64,000 bases of DNA, taken from assembly GCA_036674765.1 (NCBI GenBank), contig JARVKI010000131.1, forward strand, positions 1-64,000, given 5' to 3'. Made by a program: the position numbers and the translations under genes. Under the pieces are notes generated by a model. It searched no databases. It was not told the DNA's origin and was given only the letters and a program-made list of their open reading frames with translations. Each line of letters begins with the position of its first letter. The first letter of the stretch is position 1. Positions 43,084 to 56,164 of this stretch are shown here, one piece after another. Source of the stretch: Seiridium cupressi. Lineage: Eukaryota; Ascomycota; Sordariomycetes; Amphisphaeriales; Sporocadaceae.

Positions 43084-44080
43084 TTACCAGCCAAGCTGTT
43101 TCTCGCCTCTCCTTGAGCGCCACAAATTAGTCGACTCGAAGATCTCCGAGCATCCCCATACAAGCCAGCCGTATTTCTCCAGAAAAGGCAAGCTCGCCTC
43201 CCAGCCAAATGGGTCGGAAGACTCTCCCCACACGATGAGGGACGGTGTCTCGGACCGATCGCCGTCGACTTCCATGAGGTCAAGACAGAGCTCATCTTCG
43301 TCCAACACGCCCGACTGGAAAGCTCGGATTGCCCGGTCTCGCATGATGGGGAAAGGGAGCATGTCAATCCAGGGGTGGTGCTCCACGGAAATTTGCGCTG
43401 CCGAGGGCCGAAGGTGTTTCGGCCACGACACCTCGTCCGCCAGCCGCAGAGGTCCCAATCGGCAGAACGGGGAGATGGCTTCATCGGCGCAGAGTCGATT
43501 GGTAGGCACGCCGATCAGAGTAGCGTTGCGGGCGACGGCATTCAGCACATTGAGTTTAATCAAGAGGTGGAGCTGATTGGGCCGGGGCATACCGAGGGTA
43601 TAGTGCTCGTACGCCTCCCTGGCGAATCCGAGTACTTTCTCTCGGTGTTGCGATGTGAGTAGCATGTTGGGCCCTTCCTGATTGGCTACCGAGAATATGG
43701 TTACTGTTTGCTCGATGATCTGCTTTCCCTCTGCATCTAACGTGCTCCCGTCAGCACTAAAAGCTGTAAGAAGGTTCTGACAGGTCGTCCTTGCTCTCTC
43801 TTTCCGCGTTTCTACGATTTTCCTCTGGCCTAGATAGCGGTATTCGATGATCAGCAGGAACGTCCACTGGTCTCCAATTTTGGATGCACTCACGATATGC
43901 TCTCTGATTCAGCCTATTCTGGAGTTTTCTTCTCGCCGCAGTGCTCGTAACTCCCGTCCAATCCTCACCTCGCTCCCTGACATGACGCTGCTGGGGCATA
44001 GCCGCCAATGTCAGGGACGTCGGCTTTGGCGCATCCTCCTCGGGTCCCATAATACCAAATGATGACATCTCGTAGCCCAT
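43084..44080 (-). CDS. bZIP transcription factor with DUF3425 domain
   Basis: Two exons, 44080-43894 and 43829-43084, encode 310 aa. The intron (GTGAGT..CTATCTAG) interrupts the basic region; splicing joins RRKLQNRLNQRAYR to QRKIVETRKERAR, so the bZIP signature NxxAxxR is whole. No long leucine heptad follows, as is usual in this fungal group. The rest is the DUF3425 domain, with QLHLLIKLNVLNAVARNA, the conserved PTNRLCADEAISPF and the WGESSDPFGWEAS end. Such factors often regulate nearby stress or secondary-metabolism genes. The aldo-keto reductase next door is a possible target, but convergence gives no evidence of shared control. Confidence 0.92.
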
Positions 44081-45437
44081 ATAATGCTAGACGGGTACAA
44101 TTCAAGTTGTTTCTGCAACCTGCTTACTAGTGAACCGGGGCTCGCACTTCTAAAGAGGCTGTTCCTTAACGCCGGCAGGCCCGACAAGCGAGTCATGATG
44201 CGTCCTGGGCCCTCCTGTGGGGTATAAGCAGGTTGCATTAGCGCGACTGCCAAGAGTGGATATGGCCAAGTTGTAGTTGAGGTTCCTACCAAGACTCTCT
44301 CAAACTAACCTCTGTCCAATTACATTAAGCTTTGTGTTTCTCATCGTCGTATTGAGGGTATACTGCGTGCTCGTCCTCTTCGGGATTCCGAAAAGGAAAG
44401 CTGTAAATCAATAGAGTCATCTACCCGTAGTCTTGTTGGAATATTCTAATGTAAGTAGACATCCCAATAATCAATCCCGCAGTCTCTGTAATATCCTATA
44501 TCCACTATGTCTGCAGCTTTGTGATATATAGTACGCACTTACTGCTTGAAGTTTATTCAATCTCACTCAAGAACCGCATCCAGCAAATATCGGAAGCAAC
44601 ACAGGGCGGTGATTGTATGGATCATCAAACCCCACCCATCCTTGTAGGTATCATATTCTTCTTTAGATAACTCTAGAGTCCACTCAGCTCATGAGGGAAT
44701 CAAGCGCTGCGGTGGGCTATTTCGATAATGGACTATTCATAATTGCAGGATACTGTCTTGGCACCTTAACCTACAGGTTATGGCGAATGGCAATAGCTCA
44801 ACTGATTCCCACCAAGTTTAAGCAGCTATAACCGGATAACTAGGCTAAGTTGAATGTCAAAGTATTACAAGGATCGAAGGTATTGCTAGACATGTAAAAA
44901 TGCAAGCCAAGCCTCTCCCCCGGCCTGTCAGGCCATGTGTTGATGTATGACACGTCACCGGGTGACACTGGAAAGAGAGTCACGCAAGTTCATAGGCAAA
45001 ACTCGGGTTCTCCTCTCGCAAGTGCTATTACCTGGATGCGATGATACGACCTTATCGAACAAGCTTGATTGGTCGGAAGATCGCTATTATCAAGCAAGAC
45101 TTTGGCTTTTCTACAACTTAAAATGAACTTCTCACGTTACTCAATAGATCCAACAGCCTGCGATCGCGCCGTACGCACAGCTGCCGGGCGAGGGTACCCT
45201 GTCAGCAGCCAACATCTCACAGATATCCATTCCTATATGTATGGCACGACGTATTGGATCATGTCTCACTGTAGCACCGATAAATCTATTGATATCGATG
45301 CTGTGTAACAGCTTACTTGCAAAGAAGGATAAAGTGAGTCATTATTGAATAAATTGAAGGCTTCACTCCCGATTGCAACAACGAGTTTGAACCTACTAAG
45401 CACTGTTTTCCCATTGCAATCGCCCTCGGGCTGCAAG
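44081..45437. other. Intergenic, no gene recognised
   Basis: Frames below 95 codons only. It holds the upstream regions of the bZIP gene (minus) and the subtilase relic (plus). Confidence 0.5.
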
Positions 45438-46215
<778 letters not shown>

Positions 46216-47294
46216 GCACCCTAACTAACTGGGTTTGTTGAATACGGGGGATACTTTTAGAGTGAGCCATGCATAATTCGGCGGCAGAAGGGATGACAGA
46301 TACCGATTTGATAGTTTCAAAGGTAATGCGCGGTGGTACGACAGGGTCTATGTGCTTACCACCAATACATTCTTTCTTTCTTCTCTCCAAGTAGGGGTTC
46401 GTTTATTTCTGTGTTGTCCTCATCTTTATGAGCCCACTCAAGATAGGCCTCAATGTATTTTTTCAGCGTTTCGGTGTAACCACAGAAATAAGGGTTTGCG
46501 AAAGTTACCAGAGCTGTACCGAGGATAGTTGCGGGGTCTGTCTGTGTGGGGAGAGAAAAGAAAGAGTATTCTGGTGGTGTTTTATAAGAATGACCTGGGT
46601 TATACGTTTCACCTAGACAACTGAAACTTATAAACACGTTATCTGCACATGTAATTCTCGGGTTCACGTGGTGTCTTACATGGCCGCGGTGTTGACCCAC
46701 CGGCTCCGACAAAGGTAGGTGATTGGCCTAGCACAAGCCACAGCTGACCGGAGAAAACGTCAGGGTCCGTCATGCTGAAAGCGAGCTAACCTTAATGCAA
46801 GCTACTCGGATCTGATCGTGGACGACAGGCCGCCCGTGGGTCTTATGTCACCATGCTTGCGCCTCGCGCTCTGCCTTGAAAGAAAATTCGCTCCAGCCCA
46901 CATTCGGCTGCATCAAGTTTCCCGACACCGCGCGACACTCGACGGCCGGTCAGCAGCCTATTATTTCGGTCCATTGACACCCTCCGTTTCACCGTTCATG
47001 TGCTCCCAATGAAAGCAAGACTAAGAACTGGCCATTATCCCACCGCTGCCGCCAACCCCTGTTCTCCAGCACCATGCGGCAGAGCTCGTCTCTGTTGCAT
47101 CACCAAACATCTTCACGCTGGATCCGGTAGCACTCGTGGCTTCGTTACTCGGCGGCAACCCTCTTACCACCACGCGTGAGTCTCGAAGAGACAAGTATCT
47201 CCACTCTGCTTTTTGGCCTTTACGATTTTACGACTTGCGACATTTGTTTACCGGCGTTGTTTCTTGTCCGGCCCTTCCGCCTTTTCCTTACGAC
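46216..47294. other. Intergenic; one unexplained minus-strand open stretch
   Basis: The minus strand at 46356-46712 is open for 118 codons and reads protein-like (LVTFANPYFCGYTETLKKYI, then an acidic stretch to MYWW) but has no ATG near its start. It could be the last exon of something lost. The 47000-47294 part is the DGK1 promoter and leader. Confidence 0.4.
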
Positions 47295-48497
47295 ATGTCT
47301 GCGCGCAAAAAGCAGAACATTCCCGCCACACCGCGCGTGATATCGCCGAGCCCAACCCCGTCCGAGAGTCAAGACGGCTCGCAAGATGGCTATTTCGGCC
47401 CTGTTACCCGCTCGGCAGCTCGAAGGCGCCAGACTGGCAGTATAACACCGCAGCTGCCCATACAAGAGAGCATCGACGAGGATGAGTCAGATCCAGAGCT
47501 CCGGCGCGCCCGTACACGGTCTCGAAGCCCGATCAACACTCGTAGAGTCGCCGGTCTAGCGTCGACGACTGGTGCACGGTCTACACGAGTCCCAAAACTC
47601 CCGAGTCAAGAGGTGACAGAACATGCAAATGGCATGCGAACAACATCGAATGGTCATCTGGCACCCCCGACACCTGCAACACCATCTGGCTGGAGTTGGC
47701 GCGATTTCAGCCGCAGTCCGAGTCCGTTGGGACTGATTCCAATACACCGACACTTCAAGACACTGATACATAAGCATGAGGTTCCGCGGAAGGTCCTGCA
47801 CGTGTCCATCGGCTTCCTTGTGTATTGGCTCTACGTATCCGGCACCCAGCCCTCCAGGGTCACGCCGTGGCTGATGGGGTTTTTGATCCCCATAGCGTCG
47901 ACTGATATTCTGCGACATACCTATGCCTCGGTCAACCGCTTCTATGTCAAGTGCCTGGGTGCATTCATGCGCGAAAGCGAATATTCTGGATACAATGGCG
48001 TGATCTGGTATCTCCTTGGCGCCTGGACCGTACTGTTCTTTTTCCCAAAGGATGTTGGCGTCGTTTCGGTGATGCTGCTCAGCTGGTGCGATACAGCCGC
48101 GAGTACCTTTGGCCGTCTATACGGTAGATATACGCCTCGCATCAGACGAGGAAAGTCACTTGCAGGAACAACGGCTGCTTTCCTAGTCGGAGTCCTTACG
48201 GCTGCATGGTTTTGGGGCTGGGTCGCGCCACGTACACCATCATTTCCTGGAGATGGCCAGAACCCATTCATGTTCAATGGGTATTTAAAGTTACCGACGC
48301 CAGCTGCGAATCTGCTCGGCTTGAGCGAAGCAGAGGCAACGGTCGGCGGAACCGTTGCCCTGGGCGTAATGAGTCTCTGGTCTGGCCTCGCCGCGGCTGG
48401 CAGTGAGGTGGTTGACATTTTCGGTTGGGACGATAACCTCACGATACCAGTTCTTAGCGGCATCGGTATCTGGGGCTTTCTCAAGATCTTTGGCTAA
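47295..48497 (+). CDS. dgk1: CTP-dependent diacylglycerol kinase (Dgk1-like)
   Basis: Yeast Dgk1 phosphorylates diacylglycerol to phosphatidate with CTP at the ER and nuclear envelope, opposing the lipin Pah1. The protein is 400 aa from ATG 47295; the frame is open further upstream but without ATG. Residues 1-150 are disordered, Ser/Pro/Arg-rich. The enzyme part starts with HKHEVPRKVLHVSIGFLVYW, the family signature with Arg-Lys-x-x-His, and has several TM helices. LLSWCDTAASTFGRLYGRYT is the conserved Asp-containing loop and RRGKSLAGTTAAFLVG the conserved Lys/Ser-Gly segment. The C-terminus (AAAGSEVVDIFGWDDNLTIP) carries the acidic motif shared with dolichol and phytol kinases. Single exon. 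Length and topology are normal. Confidence 0.92.
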   Translation: MSARKKQNIPATPRVISPSPTPSESQDGSQDGYFGPVTRSAARRRQTGSITPQLPIQESIDEDESDPELRRARTRSRSPINTRRVAGLASTTGARSTRVPKLPSQEVTEHANGMRTTSNGHLAPPTPATPSGWSWRDFSRSPSPLGLIPIHRHFKTLIHKHEVPRKVLHVSIGFLVYWLYVSGTQPSRVTPWLMGFLIPIASTDILRHTYASVNRFYVKCLGAFMRESEYSGYNGVIWYLLGAWTVLFFFPKDVGVVSVMLLSWCDTAASTFGRLYGRYTPRIRRGKSLAGTTAAFLVGVLTAAWFWGWVAPRTPSFPGDGQNPFMFNGYLKLPTPAANLLGLSEAEATVGGTVALGVMSLWSGLAAAGSEVVDIFGWDDNLTIPVLSGIGIWGFLKIFG

Positions 48498-51400
48498 CGA
48501 TAGACGGCAGAGGGAATACAACTATGATGCAATATCTGTGCATGATTGGCGTTTTCGAACAAGCAAGGATGGGAAGGCTTCGGCTAGCCTTGGATAGACA
48601 GGCGGGGCTCTTTAACGATGAAACTGGCAATAATCTACTCCATTTAACGTTGCCGAAAGATCATGATAACGACCCAGGTGACTCTTTTTACAGGGACAGG
48701 CCCAGATTGAAGTACGTCTGAGCGCCCATGGTTGCACTTTAGATGCACAACACCACCGACGGCTCGAAAAGCTTCTGCGTTCTTAGGCAGGGATACTGCG
48801 TAAGGCGAATCACGCCAACTTGTGTTAGGAACAGGATTGTCGGTGCTCTGATACCAAAACTCAGAAGCCCAGGTCTAGGCTTCCGTTGTGTAATCTTGCA
48901 TCAGGCCCAAGCTTGTCTTTTGCAAAGAATTTCGGAATTCTGGATATCCACCGACTTGCAGTAGGTCATTTCGATGCGGAGAAGGCCTACACGTGCCTGG
49001 TCCTTACCGCCCGTCAGACCCAACACAGTAGAATGCCCAAAGTGTCAGACGGCGATCCGAGTCATGGCGGGACCTTTGTGGACAGAGCAAGTTAGACTAT
49101 CGAGACGAGCACCAGCCGTGAAGTTCAACTTTCGTGCACTATTTCCGGCAACGTCACAACCAGAAGAAGCGAGACGAGTAAATTGGAAAAAAAAAAAAAA
49201 AATCCGCCACTGCACAATTGACTTCTCAGAGGGCTCGGGACATTTTCTCGGCCACATGGTTCGTCCTATGAAAAGATGCCCCATCATCATCAGGATGCAC
49301 GTCCAGTTTGACTGCATCTTCGCCATTCTGAGCTTAGCAGTCGATTTCTTCTGCTAGGCATCTGGTATCCACTTCCCCAACGGTGCTATACTTTTTTATT
49401 GCAATGGCGCCGGGTCTATCGATCGAATGTCACCACTTTTACCCTGTACTTTCTCCCTTTTCAGTTGCAGGAAAGGCATATCCATGTCCTGCGTCATGCC
49501 ACTTTCTTCGTACCGTGGCCTCTTTGCCTACAGACGATGAATGGGGCCTCTACAGGAAATAAGTGGCTCGGATCCTGACTTGGTACAATGGTTAGGTTAT
49601 CTTCCCGCCTCGAATTATATCTGCGCAACTGCCCCAAAAGGCACAAAGCTTAGGCTAGCCCTATCATAGAGCGGCATGGATGCCGAGGACTGTAGTTTTT
49701 CTCTCTCGACAAATTTCTTCCCGACGAGGTATCGTTCGCAGCAGTCGCCATTAAGGTGTACTAGCCCCGATGTGAGATGGTCCCGGTGAATGGGTTTCCT
49801 AGATGACTGGCAGTCCTCAGCTTTTTTTTCGGGAGGTACAGGCGTGTCGTTTGGTCAGGGTCGTACTCCCTCCCTGCCCGTGACCTGCCGCTCCTAATGC
49901 ACAGGAGATTTTCTATCCGATTCAGGCGACTCCGGATCTTACACCAATTTGGTACTGTACTTGAGATGAGGATGTCGCCTCTCCTGCTCCACACAACCAT
50001 CAGAGCGACCCGTAGATGAGAAGAAGTGATATGATAGGCGCGATCATCTCCAGATGTTCGGGATAGGTAGGACCTCGAAGACGTTGAGCAGAGGTCGACG
50101 GCTTTGTATAACACACAGCTTACATCTTGGGACAGGAACACGTTGAACTGCATATTTATGTAGTATCCCAAGAAGAACCTGTCTTCACCGAATAAAGTCC
50201 CTTTCCAAGGACCAGATGTACACATCATTACCGTGTCGAAAATAATGAGCCAGCCTAATCATATCTACGGCGGCTTCGAAGACAGTATATACCTACTCAG
50301 GTGGACTAGTAGCCAATGTCATCTACCCCTTATACTAGTCAGGTCGTCTCTTGTATACATAGGAGAAGAAAATATAGGCCCTCGAGAGACTGCATGGCTA
50401 ATTGCTGATACATCACTTTCAGCGGGACGGAGCGAACCCCCAAGAGCTCAGCGTACACTATGCACCCTCCATAAGCACAAGGCAGCCAGCGCACCGCATG
50501 CAGTCTTAGTTGTCAATGTATCCCGGACGCAGCTAAAGTCACATGCAGCATCCTACATGTTGGCATTGCCTCAACGGTAATTCTACTTGGCCACTTGACA
50601 TGTTGCAGGTACTGCCCCATTGGAACATCGAGGCCTGTTCACCTCCAAGCCCCGGTGCGCCTAATTTCCGAGGAGCAAAGCCGCTCTCTGCCTGCCGTCC
50701 CTCCCTGGCCTTCAGCGCGGCCACCAACCGCTTAGCCCGTCATGGACGGCAGCCGTCATCATGCTCATGGCGGGGCAAGCAACCGATGAGGGGCAGTCAG
50801 TCAACCCACGCCCCCGAGCCCAGTCCGACCTGAGGGCACGGGCCACGAACCCACGTTTTCTTTCCTTGGAACCAGCGACACCCTTGTATTTATCGAAATT
50901 CCGGAATTTCTGGCCAATGGAAATTGACAAAACTCGAGAAATCCAACCCCTGCCCACTTGGAGAGTGTCCTCAGATAACGTAACCCCCAAAACCTAAAGT
51001 AGAAACAACCAGGGTCGGAATTTGGGGACAAATTGGCGTGGACCATGGGAGGCTAAGGCTTTGTGCTACGTACTGGTACGGAATACATGGAGCGTGTACA
51101 TGGCAGGGGCCTCGTTCTGCAGCTGAGGGAAGGAAGGTACATGCCTTATGTCTACCTGCAGGTGCACATCTTTTAACCCCCAAAATTTCCAGAAGAATAT
51201 TATTTGACGACAGCAGCAGCAAAAAAACGCAGCGTGAAATTGGATTCGCTGAGCCCCCCCCCGGGAACGTTGACAACACATCATACACGAACGAGGGAGG
51301 AAAACGCCCGACTTGCTGCACTCCTGCCCGACCCGACTTTGGCTTGGACATATCCGGAGCCTTTGCTTGACAGCCGGACGATCGATGCATTCCCCAAGAG

Positions 51401-52647
51401 CCCACTCTCACGGCTGTTGTCCACCAAACCCTCCATGGCTCCGCTGCAGCCTGCACTCGATCTTGCACCAAGGCTTGTGGCCTGCCGCTGGAGAATCCAT
51501 CGCTGCTTTTGCCAGCCGCTAGCGTCGCCGCGCTTGTGTCTGAAGCTTCTCGCCGTGCTCGTCTTGCCCGTCTATCTGCCAGAAGGGGGGTGTGGGAAGG
51601 GCAAACGGCCGTTTCGTTCCAGGACATGGATCTGAAGTCTGCCGTCCTGATGTTAGTCAAACTGGACTTCTTCCACACACACGCACGCATGCCCTCCCAT
51701 TGCTCAATTAGACAATCCCATGTGTGTTCCGCACATGTCCGAAAAGACCGGCCACTCCATGTACTCTCGGCTGCCGTTCCCTGACTAGGGTCAAATCTTG
51801 CCTCCAACCCGTCACTCTCGTCAGTCAATCGGCCAAATAGTGTAAGTGGCCGTCTGTCCGGTAAAGCGTCCCGCCAAAAGGGCACACTCTTACACCGCGC
51901 ATCTGATCATACGCCTACCCCCAAGAGGTAGTAGACATCTCATGGTTCTAGGTTCTGACTTGCAGTAACTGCTCGTTTGCTTTCCACACTCCCCCTCCAA
52001 CATTGGTGTATCCACCAGCACCGCACAGAAGAGGAGTAAACTCGCCTCTCGGCATATGCAGGACGAGATGATGGTGTTTTTCTGAGCAATCGAGGATCAG
52101 CCCTGGGACCAATGACGGCTTGTGTCGTCCCTGGCGGGCACACGGTCTAGGATCTCGTCCTCGGCCAGACTCTCCGCTATGCCTGTTGGCTCTACACCTC
52201 ATCCGCGGCAGGAGGTGAAAACGGGTAAGTGAGTGACGGCACTAAGGCTCGAGCTAGAGTATCGTCACCCATCGCCAGTTCCGTCCGGGCCCCCTTGCCT
52301 CCTACCTTCCTCGTCGCCATCGAGCGGGGTTTGAGTGTCTTGACGAATAATGTCAAGGCGACTTATCCTCCTGACGGCGTGAATGTCGTTCTCTCGAGGG
52401 CCAGGGCCCTGCCGGATCGAGTATAAATAGGGGTGTTGTTTGAAGGTTTGGACTGTTTAATTCTTCTTCCTTCAGTATCACTTTCCAGACTACACAATCC
52501 AAACCCTACACTATCTTGAACTTGTCCAAGTGCCTCCTTACTGTCTGGCATCAAGTCTTGTTACTATACCTACACCCAAGTCCCATTGATCATCCACTAT
52601 AACCTAGTATCATCCATACTAGCACACAAGCACTTGCTACCATCACA
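48498..52647. other. Long intergenic region, no gene recognised; KXD1 promoter
   Basis: This 4.1-kb stretch has no recognised gene. At 49187-49202 there is an A16 run. At 50500-51900 the DNA is GC-rich and both strands are open for up to 300 codons (longest minus frame 50971-51885) without motifs or ATG at the 5' end; I regard these as chance frames. Just before KXD1 lies a TATA box. An A/G- and C-rich promoter of unusual length is possible. Confidence 0.45.
52422..52429 (+). promoter_or_regulatory. Putative TATA box of the KXD1 gene
   Basis: TATAAATA lies 219 nt upstream of the KXD1 ATG, followed by a pyrimidine-rich stretch (TTCTTCTTCCTTCAG-like) before the start. Confidence 0.45.
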
Positions 52648-53369
52648 ATGGCTTCCTATTCATCACAATACTATACCCATGCTGTACCCATCCCTGCCAA
52701 GGGTGAACAGTACCCTTCCTATTACCACAGCAGCGGTAGTGCCTACTCTGTTTCACCGCCCGAGGACCATGACGCCTCCGTCACCTCGGGTGCCGCATCC
52801 TACGGCAACAGCTACTCCGTCGGTGATTCAACCTACGACGCAAGCTCCAGTGGCGACTGGGACAGCTCTGTGTCCGCCAGCGGCGTTGATTTTAATGACT
52901 ATATTCAAGACCGCTTCGCACAGTCCTTTGACCCGATTCCACTCGACCGCAGTCTAGCTGTACAGGCACAAACGTAAGTCTTCGTTGCCCTTGATAATCG
53001 TCAAGCACCTGTAAAGCTAACAACCCCACAGATCTGGCCAGATGAACAACAAGCACCGCGAGCTCCTGGAGCTCCAGGCGAAAGCCCAAGCTCGTCTTGC
53101 AAAGTCTCGCGCTCGCTTCGCGGAAGGCGTACAAGATGCCCAGGAGGTCCGCGCCAACCTTGAGTGGACATCGAAGAAAGTCTCGTAAGTAGAACCGCGA
53201 GTGACAAAACTTGGTTTCCATTGGCTTGGGCCGCAAGCGGCCATATGTGACTATCTAGAATTCAACGGCTAACTAGAAGCTTGACAGGTCGATGAAGACA
53301 AAGGCTTCACGAAAGCACTCCAAGGAGTACAAGAAGGCTCGCGAGAGATACCCTTCCCCAGAATTTTAA
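52648..53369 (+). CDS. kxd1: KXD1 homologue, BLOC-1-related subunit
   Basis: KXD1 (KxDL) is a subunit of the BLOC-1-type complex, acting at endosomes. Exons 52648-52973, 53032-53184 and 53288-53369 give 186 aa. Introns have GTAAGT donors and CACAG or GACAG acceptors, and splicing joins AVQAQT to SGQMNNKHRELLELQ and KKVS to SMKTKASRKH. The first 85 residues are Tyr/Ser/Gly-rich and disordered. The conserved core begins DFNDYIQDRFAQSFDPIPLD, then SLAVQAQTSGQMNNKHREL and ARLAKSRARFAEGVQDAQEV as a long coiled coil. The C-terminal EYKKARERYPSP matches fungal homologues. The gene is short, complete and has a clear TATA box. Confidence 0.85.
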
Positions 53370-54695
53370 GTTGCAGATTTTTGAGCCGCATGCATGCACT
53401 TGCGCCAGAGAAAACTCACCTTACCCATCTCATTTCTACCCTTGTCCTTACTTATTTTAGCGGGTGTTCACTTTTGGCGTTGTCTGGGGAAGTGGAGGGT
53501 ATGGGACGGATCTCAGATCTCAGATCTGTTGTTTCTGCATTGCATGAAATATACACACACACCTCCTTGCTTTCCAGGGATTCTGCATGCAGTTTCGATC
53601 GGTGGACATTGGAGCAAGCGCGCGGCAATGTGCGCCATCTTGTCGCTGCTTTACCAGCGTGAGCAGCGGAGGGTGGTGTGGATGGACAGGGCGGGCGTTC
53701 CTGCGTCGGGAATCGAGCGAGGAGCGGGTTCCCCACGCTGACGCACGCGATGGGAAGGGGCAGCGGGTAGGCGGGCTGTCTCACGACATTGATGATTTAT
53801 GATTGGACGAAACAGGTATTCTGGGCGCACCATTTCCTCAAAAGTACTCCATCCTTCTTAGCAGGGGACAGGGGAGCCACGCGAGAAGCGGGCGACCGGT
53901 GTGGTGACTAGGTGGGCAGGGCTGCAGATATGCAAGCGAGTGGCCTTGGGAATCACAGAACCAAGGCCTTGGTGGGTAGCTCTAAAACGGAGAGGCTGGT
54001 CCCCTAGGGACACACTCGGGGCGAGAGGGTGATGTGGTGACAGGACGAGTGTAGATAGCGCGTACACCTCTTGACGACGGCACTTTACCGTTTCGGGGTG
54101 TTAGATATTGCTCTTTTCGTACTGACGGCCCAAGACGGCGTGGCCGTGGTGACCCAGTAGGGGTGTGGTGGTAGTACCAGACGTTTCCTTGCCTTCTTCT
54201 CGAGGAGTCACGGCGTATCAAGCAGGACGGGAGACTTCCTAGCGTAATAATACACATTTCCCGTTTCTGATGACGGTGCCCATGTCCCGTGACTTTGCGC
54301 AGATACGGCCCCAATAGCCCAAGAAGCCCTGTGAGTCCCTCAAAAGCCACCAGACGGTACGTATCGACCTTACGTTGTGGTGGAGTGCAAGTCGAGAGTG
54401 CCACTGTAGCGAGTGAGAGGCCACTCGGGTCATGTTCGGGGGTATCACGTGATAAATTGACCGCAGGGGCCGTAGAGAGCCTCAGTATGTACGCCCCGGC
54501 AACTGAAGATGCTATACATCCAGGAGATGCAGCAAACCACGTAGGATAAGTCATCCACCCGTCTCCCAAGTCCTCCTTCTACACTGCCAGCACTGTTGTC
54601 TAACGCTTGTGCACAGTGGTCCTTCACGTCCGATCCACAAAACATTTGATGCCTGGCGTAGGGATGGGGCATCACGAAGGAATGCGGCGGCGATC
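53370..54695. other. Intergenic, no gene recognised
   Basis: The KXD1 3' flank and the 3' flank of the minus-strand gene that follows. A minus frame of 195 codons (53982-54569) lacks ATG at its start and motifs, so it is not called. A TCTCAGATCTCAGATCTG near-repeat occurs near 53510. Confidence 0.45.
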
Positions 54696-55301
54696 CTAGC
54701 TTGCTGCCGGCTTCACCTTCTCCCATGCGGCCTTGGACTCCTCCCAGGTCAGCCAGTCGTTGCTGAGCGGTTTCAGCCCATTCTCCTTCTCGAGCTTCTC
54801 CCACGGGTTCATATTGGTTGTGGGATCATAGTAGTCCTCCCACCACGGCTTGCGACCGTCGCCGCGATGGCGATCTCCATGCTGGCGCTGACCATGGTGG
54901 CCGCCTCGTCCGCCAGCGTGACGATGTCCGCTCGGAGGGGCCGTCGTTCCCACCATGTCATCAACGGTGGCCGGGACGGCAGCATCATCCTGTGGGGTTG
55001 GCCCGTCGCATGGTGCGACCGGGCGCGAGGTATCGATGTATTGCGGCTCGGGGTCAGCGTCGTCCTCCTCGTCATCCAGCGATATCTCGTCGCGGTTCTG
55101 ACCCGCTACTGGCCTCGCGCCCAACGGTGTAGCGTTTGCTCCCTTGCCACGATGTGGCTGGTATGAAGATTGTTGGGCATCTGAGGAAGAAGCGACGACG
55201 GCGTCATCGGCGTTGAATTTGCGCCGCTTGGCGCTGGGCTGCATGCCGAAGCTCGAGAAGCCCATGGCGGCGGCCATGGCCTCTGTGTCTGAATCATCCA
55301 T
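54696..55301 (-). CDS. Uncharacterised conserved-looking fungal protein, acidic/His-Gly-rich
   Basis: Single exon of 201 aa from ATG 55301. The N-terminus MDDSDTEAMAAAMGFSSFGM is the kind of Ala/Met/Gly-rich acidic start seen in many ascomycete orthologues, followed by a basic nuclear-localisation-like KRRKFN. The middle is acidic (SLDDEEDDADPEP) and disordered. A Gly/His/Arg-rich stretch (HRHAGGRGGHHGQRQHGDRH) suggests nucleic-acid binding. The C-terminus is well ordered: KPWWEDYYDPTTNMNPWEKL and NDWLTWEESKAAWEKVKP. I recognise no named domain; a nuclear role is an inference from composition. Confidence 0.7.
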   Translation of the reverse strand: MDDSDTEAMAAAMGFSSFGMQPSAKRRKFNADDAVVASSSDAQQSSYQPHRGKGANATPLGARPVAGQNRDEISLDDEEDDADPEPQYIDTSRPVAPCDGPTPQDDAAVPATVDDMVGTTAPPSGHRHAGGRGGHHGQRQHGDRHRGDGRKPWWEDYYDPTTNMNPWEKLEKENGLKPLSNDWLTWEESKAAWEKVKPAAS

Positions 55302-56164
55302 CTTCGATTGAGTCAGGCCTCGATCGTTGTCAGCTGTTGGGACAGGCCTGTTGTGTTCTCTTTAATGGCCGCGGGGAGTTTGGAGCTGGAAGAAGAAATT
55401 CGTTCGCGTTAGGATTTTTGGTGGGGCTTGTGCCCAGACTGTTGCGGTGGAAGAGAGGCGCTCAATGACGGGCAATATGTTGTCGCGGAACAAGGCTTAT
55501 TTCTGTATCATATCCAGAGCGAGGCTGCTGATCAGTACATCAGAATCTGGATCGCTACAAGGGACGTAACGAAGGTCCTAGTGTGCCTTTTGCAATGTTC
55601 GGTTGCCAGATGCGTCCGGGCGGTGAAGGGGACAAAAGTGCTTGTGTTACCTTACTCCCAGTCGTGTCGGCTCTAGTTGATCCTTGTTTGGCGATGGATG
55701 AATTGACCGACTACCTAATATACAGAGAGAACTCGCTAAAACGCCAAACACACAATGGCTATCGCATGGGAAACGCTAGGATTAACTCGAATGCGCTAAG
55801 AAGCTCAGTGGAGTAACGGCAAAATGGATGATTAACCTGTTGCGAATTTACAGAAACACCAGACACAAGCAGTGCCTCGTCTCCAATTGGGGCTTCTCCC
55901 TCTGACATCACTGGGACTTCCTTGCACGCCATTGGGCTAAGCTAGAGCTGCCATGGGTTGCTATTGCTTGTAGCTCGCTGTAAGTGCCGGAAGCTCCACC
56001 ACCCGAGACTGGGGTAGGTCCTTCATGTTGTCTGGTTGCTCGGTAGCCAAGATTCGATCTCAACCTCGAATTGCCATTTCATATTGACTTTTCAACCCAA
56101 CCTTACAATTACTTGTCATTCTTCTAGCTACATCGGATTTTTGGTAGCAACAGAATCGCCCACC
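55302..56164. other. Intergenic, shared upstream region of two divergent genes
   Basis: It separates the minus-strand gene starting at 55301 from the plus-strand gene starting at 56165. Frames of about 80 codons only. No clear TATA box. Confidence 0.5.

Noticed and set aside
49575..49630. tRNA-like A-box pattern (TGGTACAATGGTTAGG)
   Set aside because: The B-box and stem pairing are absent; at most a SINE or tRNA-derived relic.
50971..51885. 304-codon minus-strand open frame
   Set aside because: It starts with GTG, has no recognisable motif, and lies in GC-rich DNA where the other strand is also open; probably a chance frame.
53982..54569. 195-codon minus-strand frame
   Set aside because: No ATG at its start, low-complexity Arg/Ser/Pro composition, no motif.
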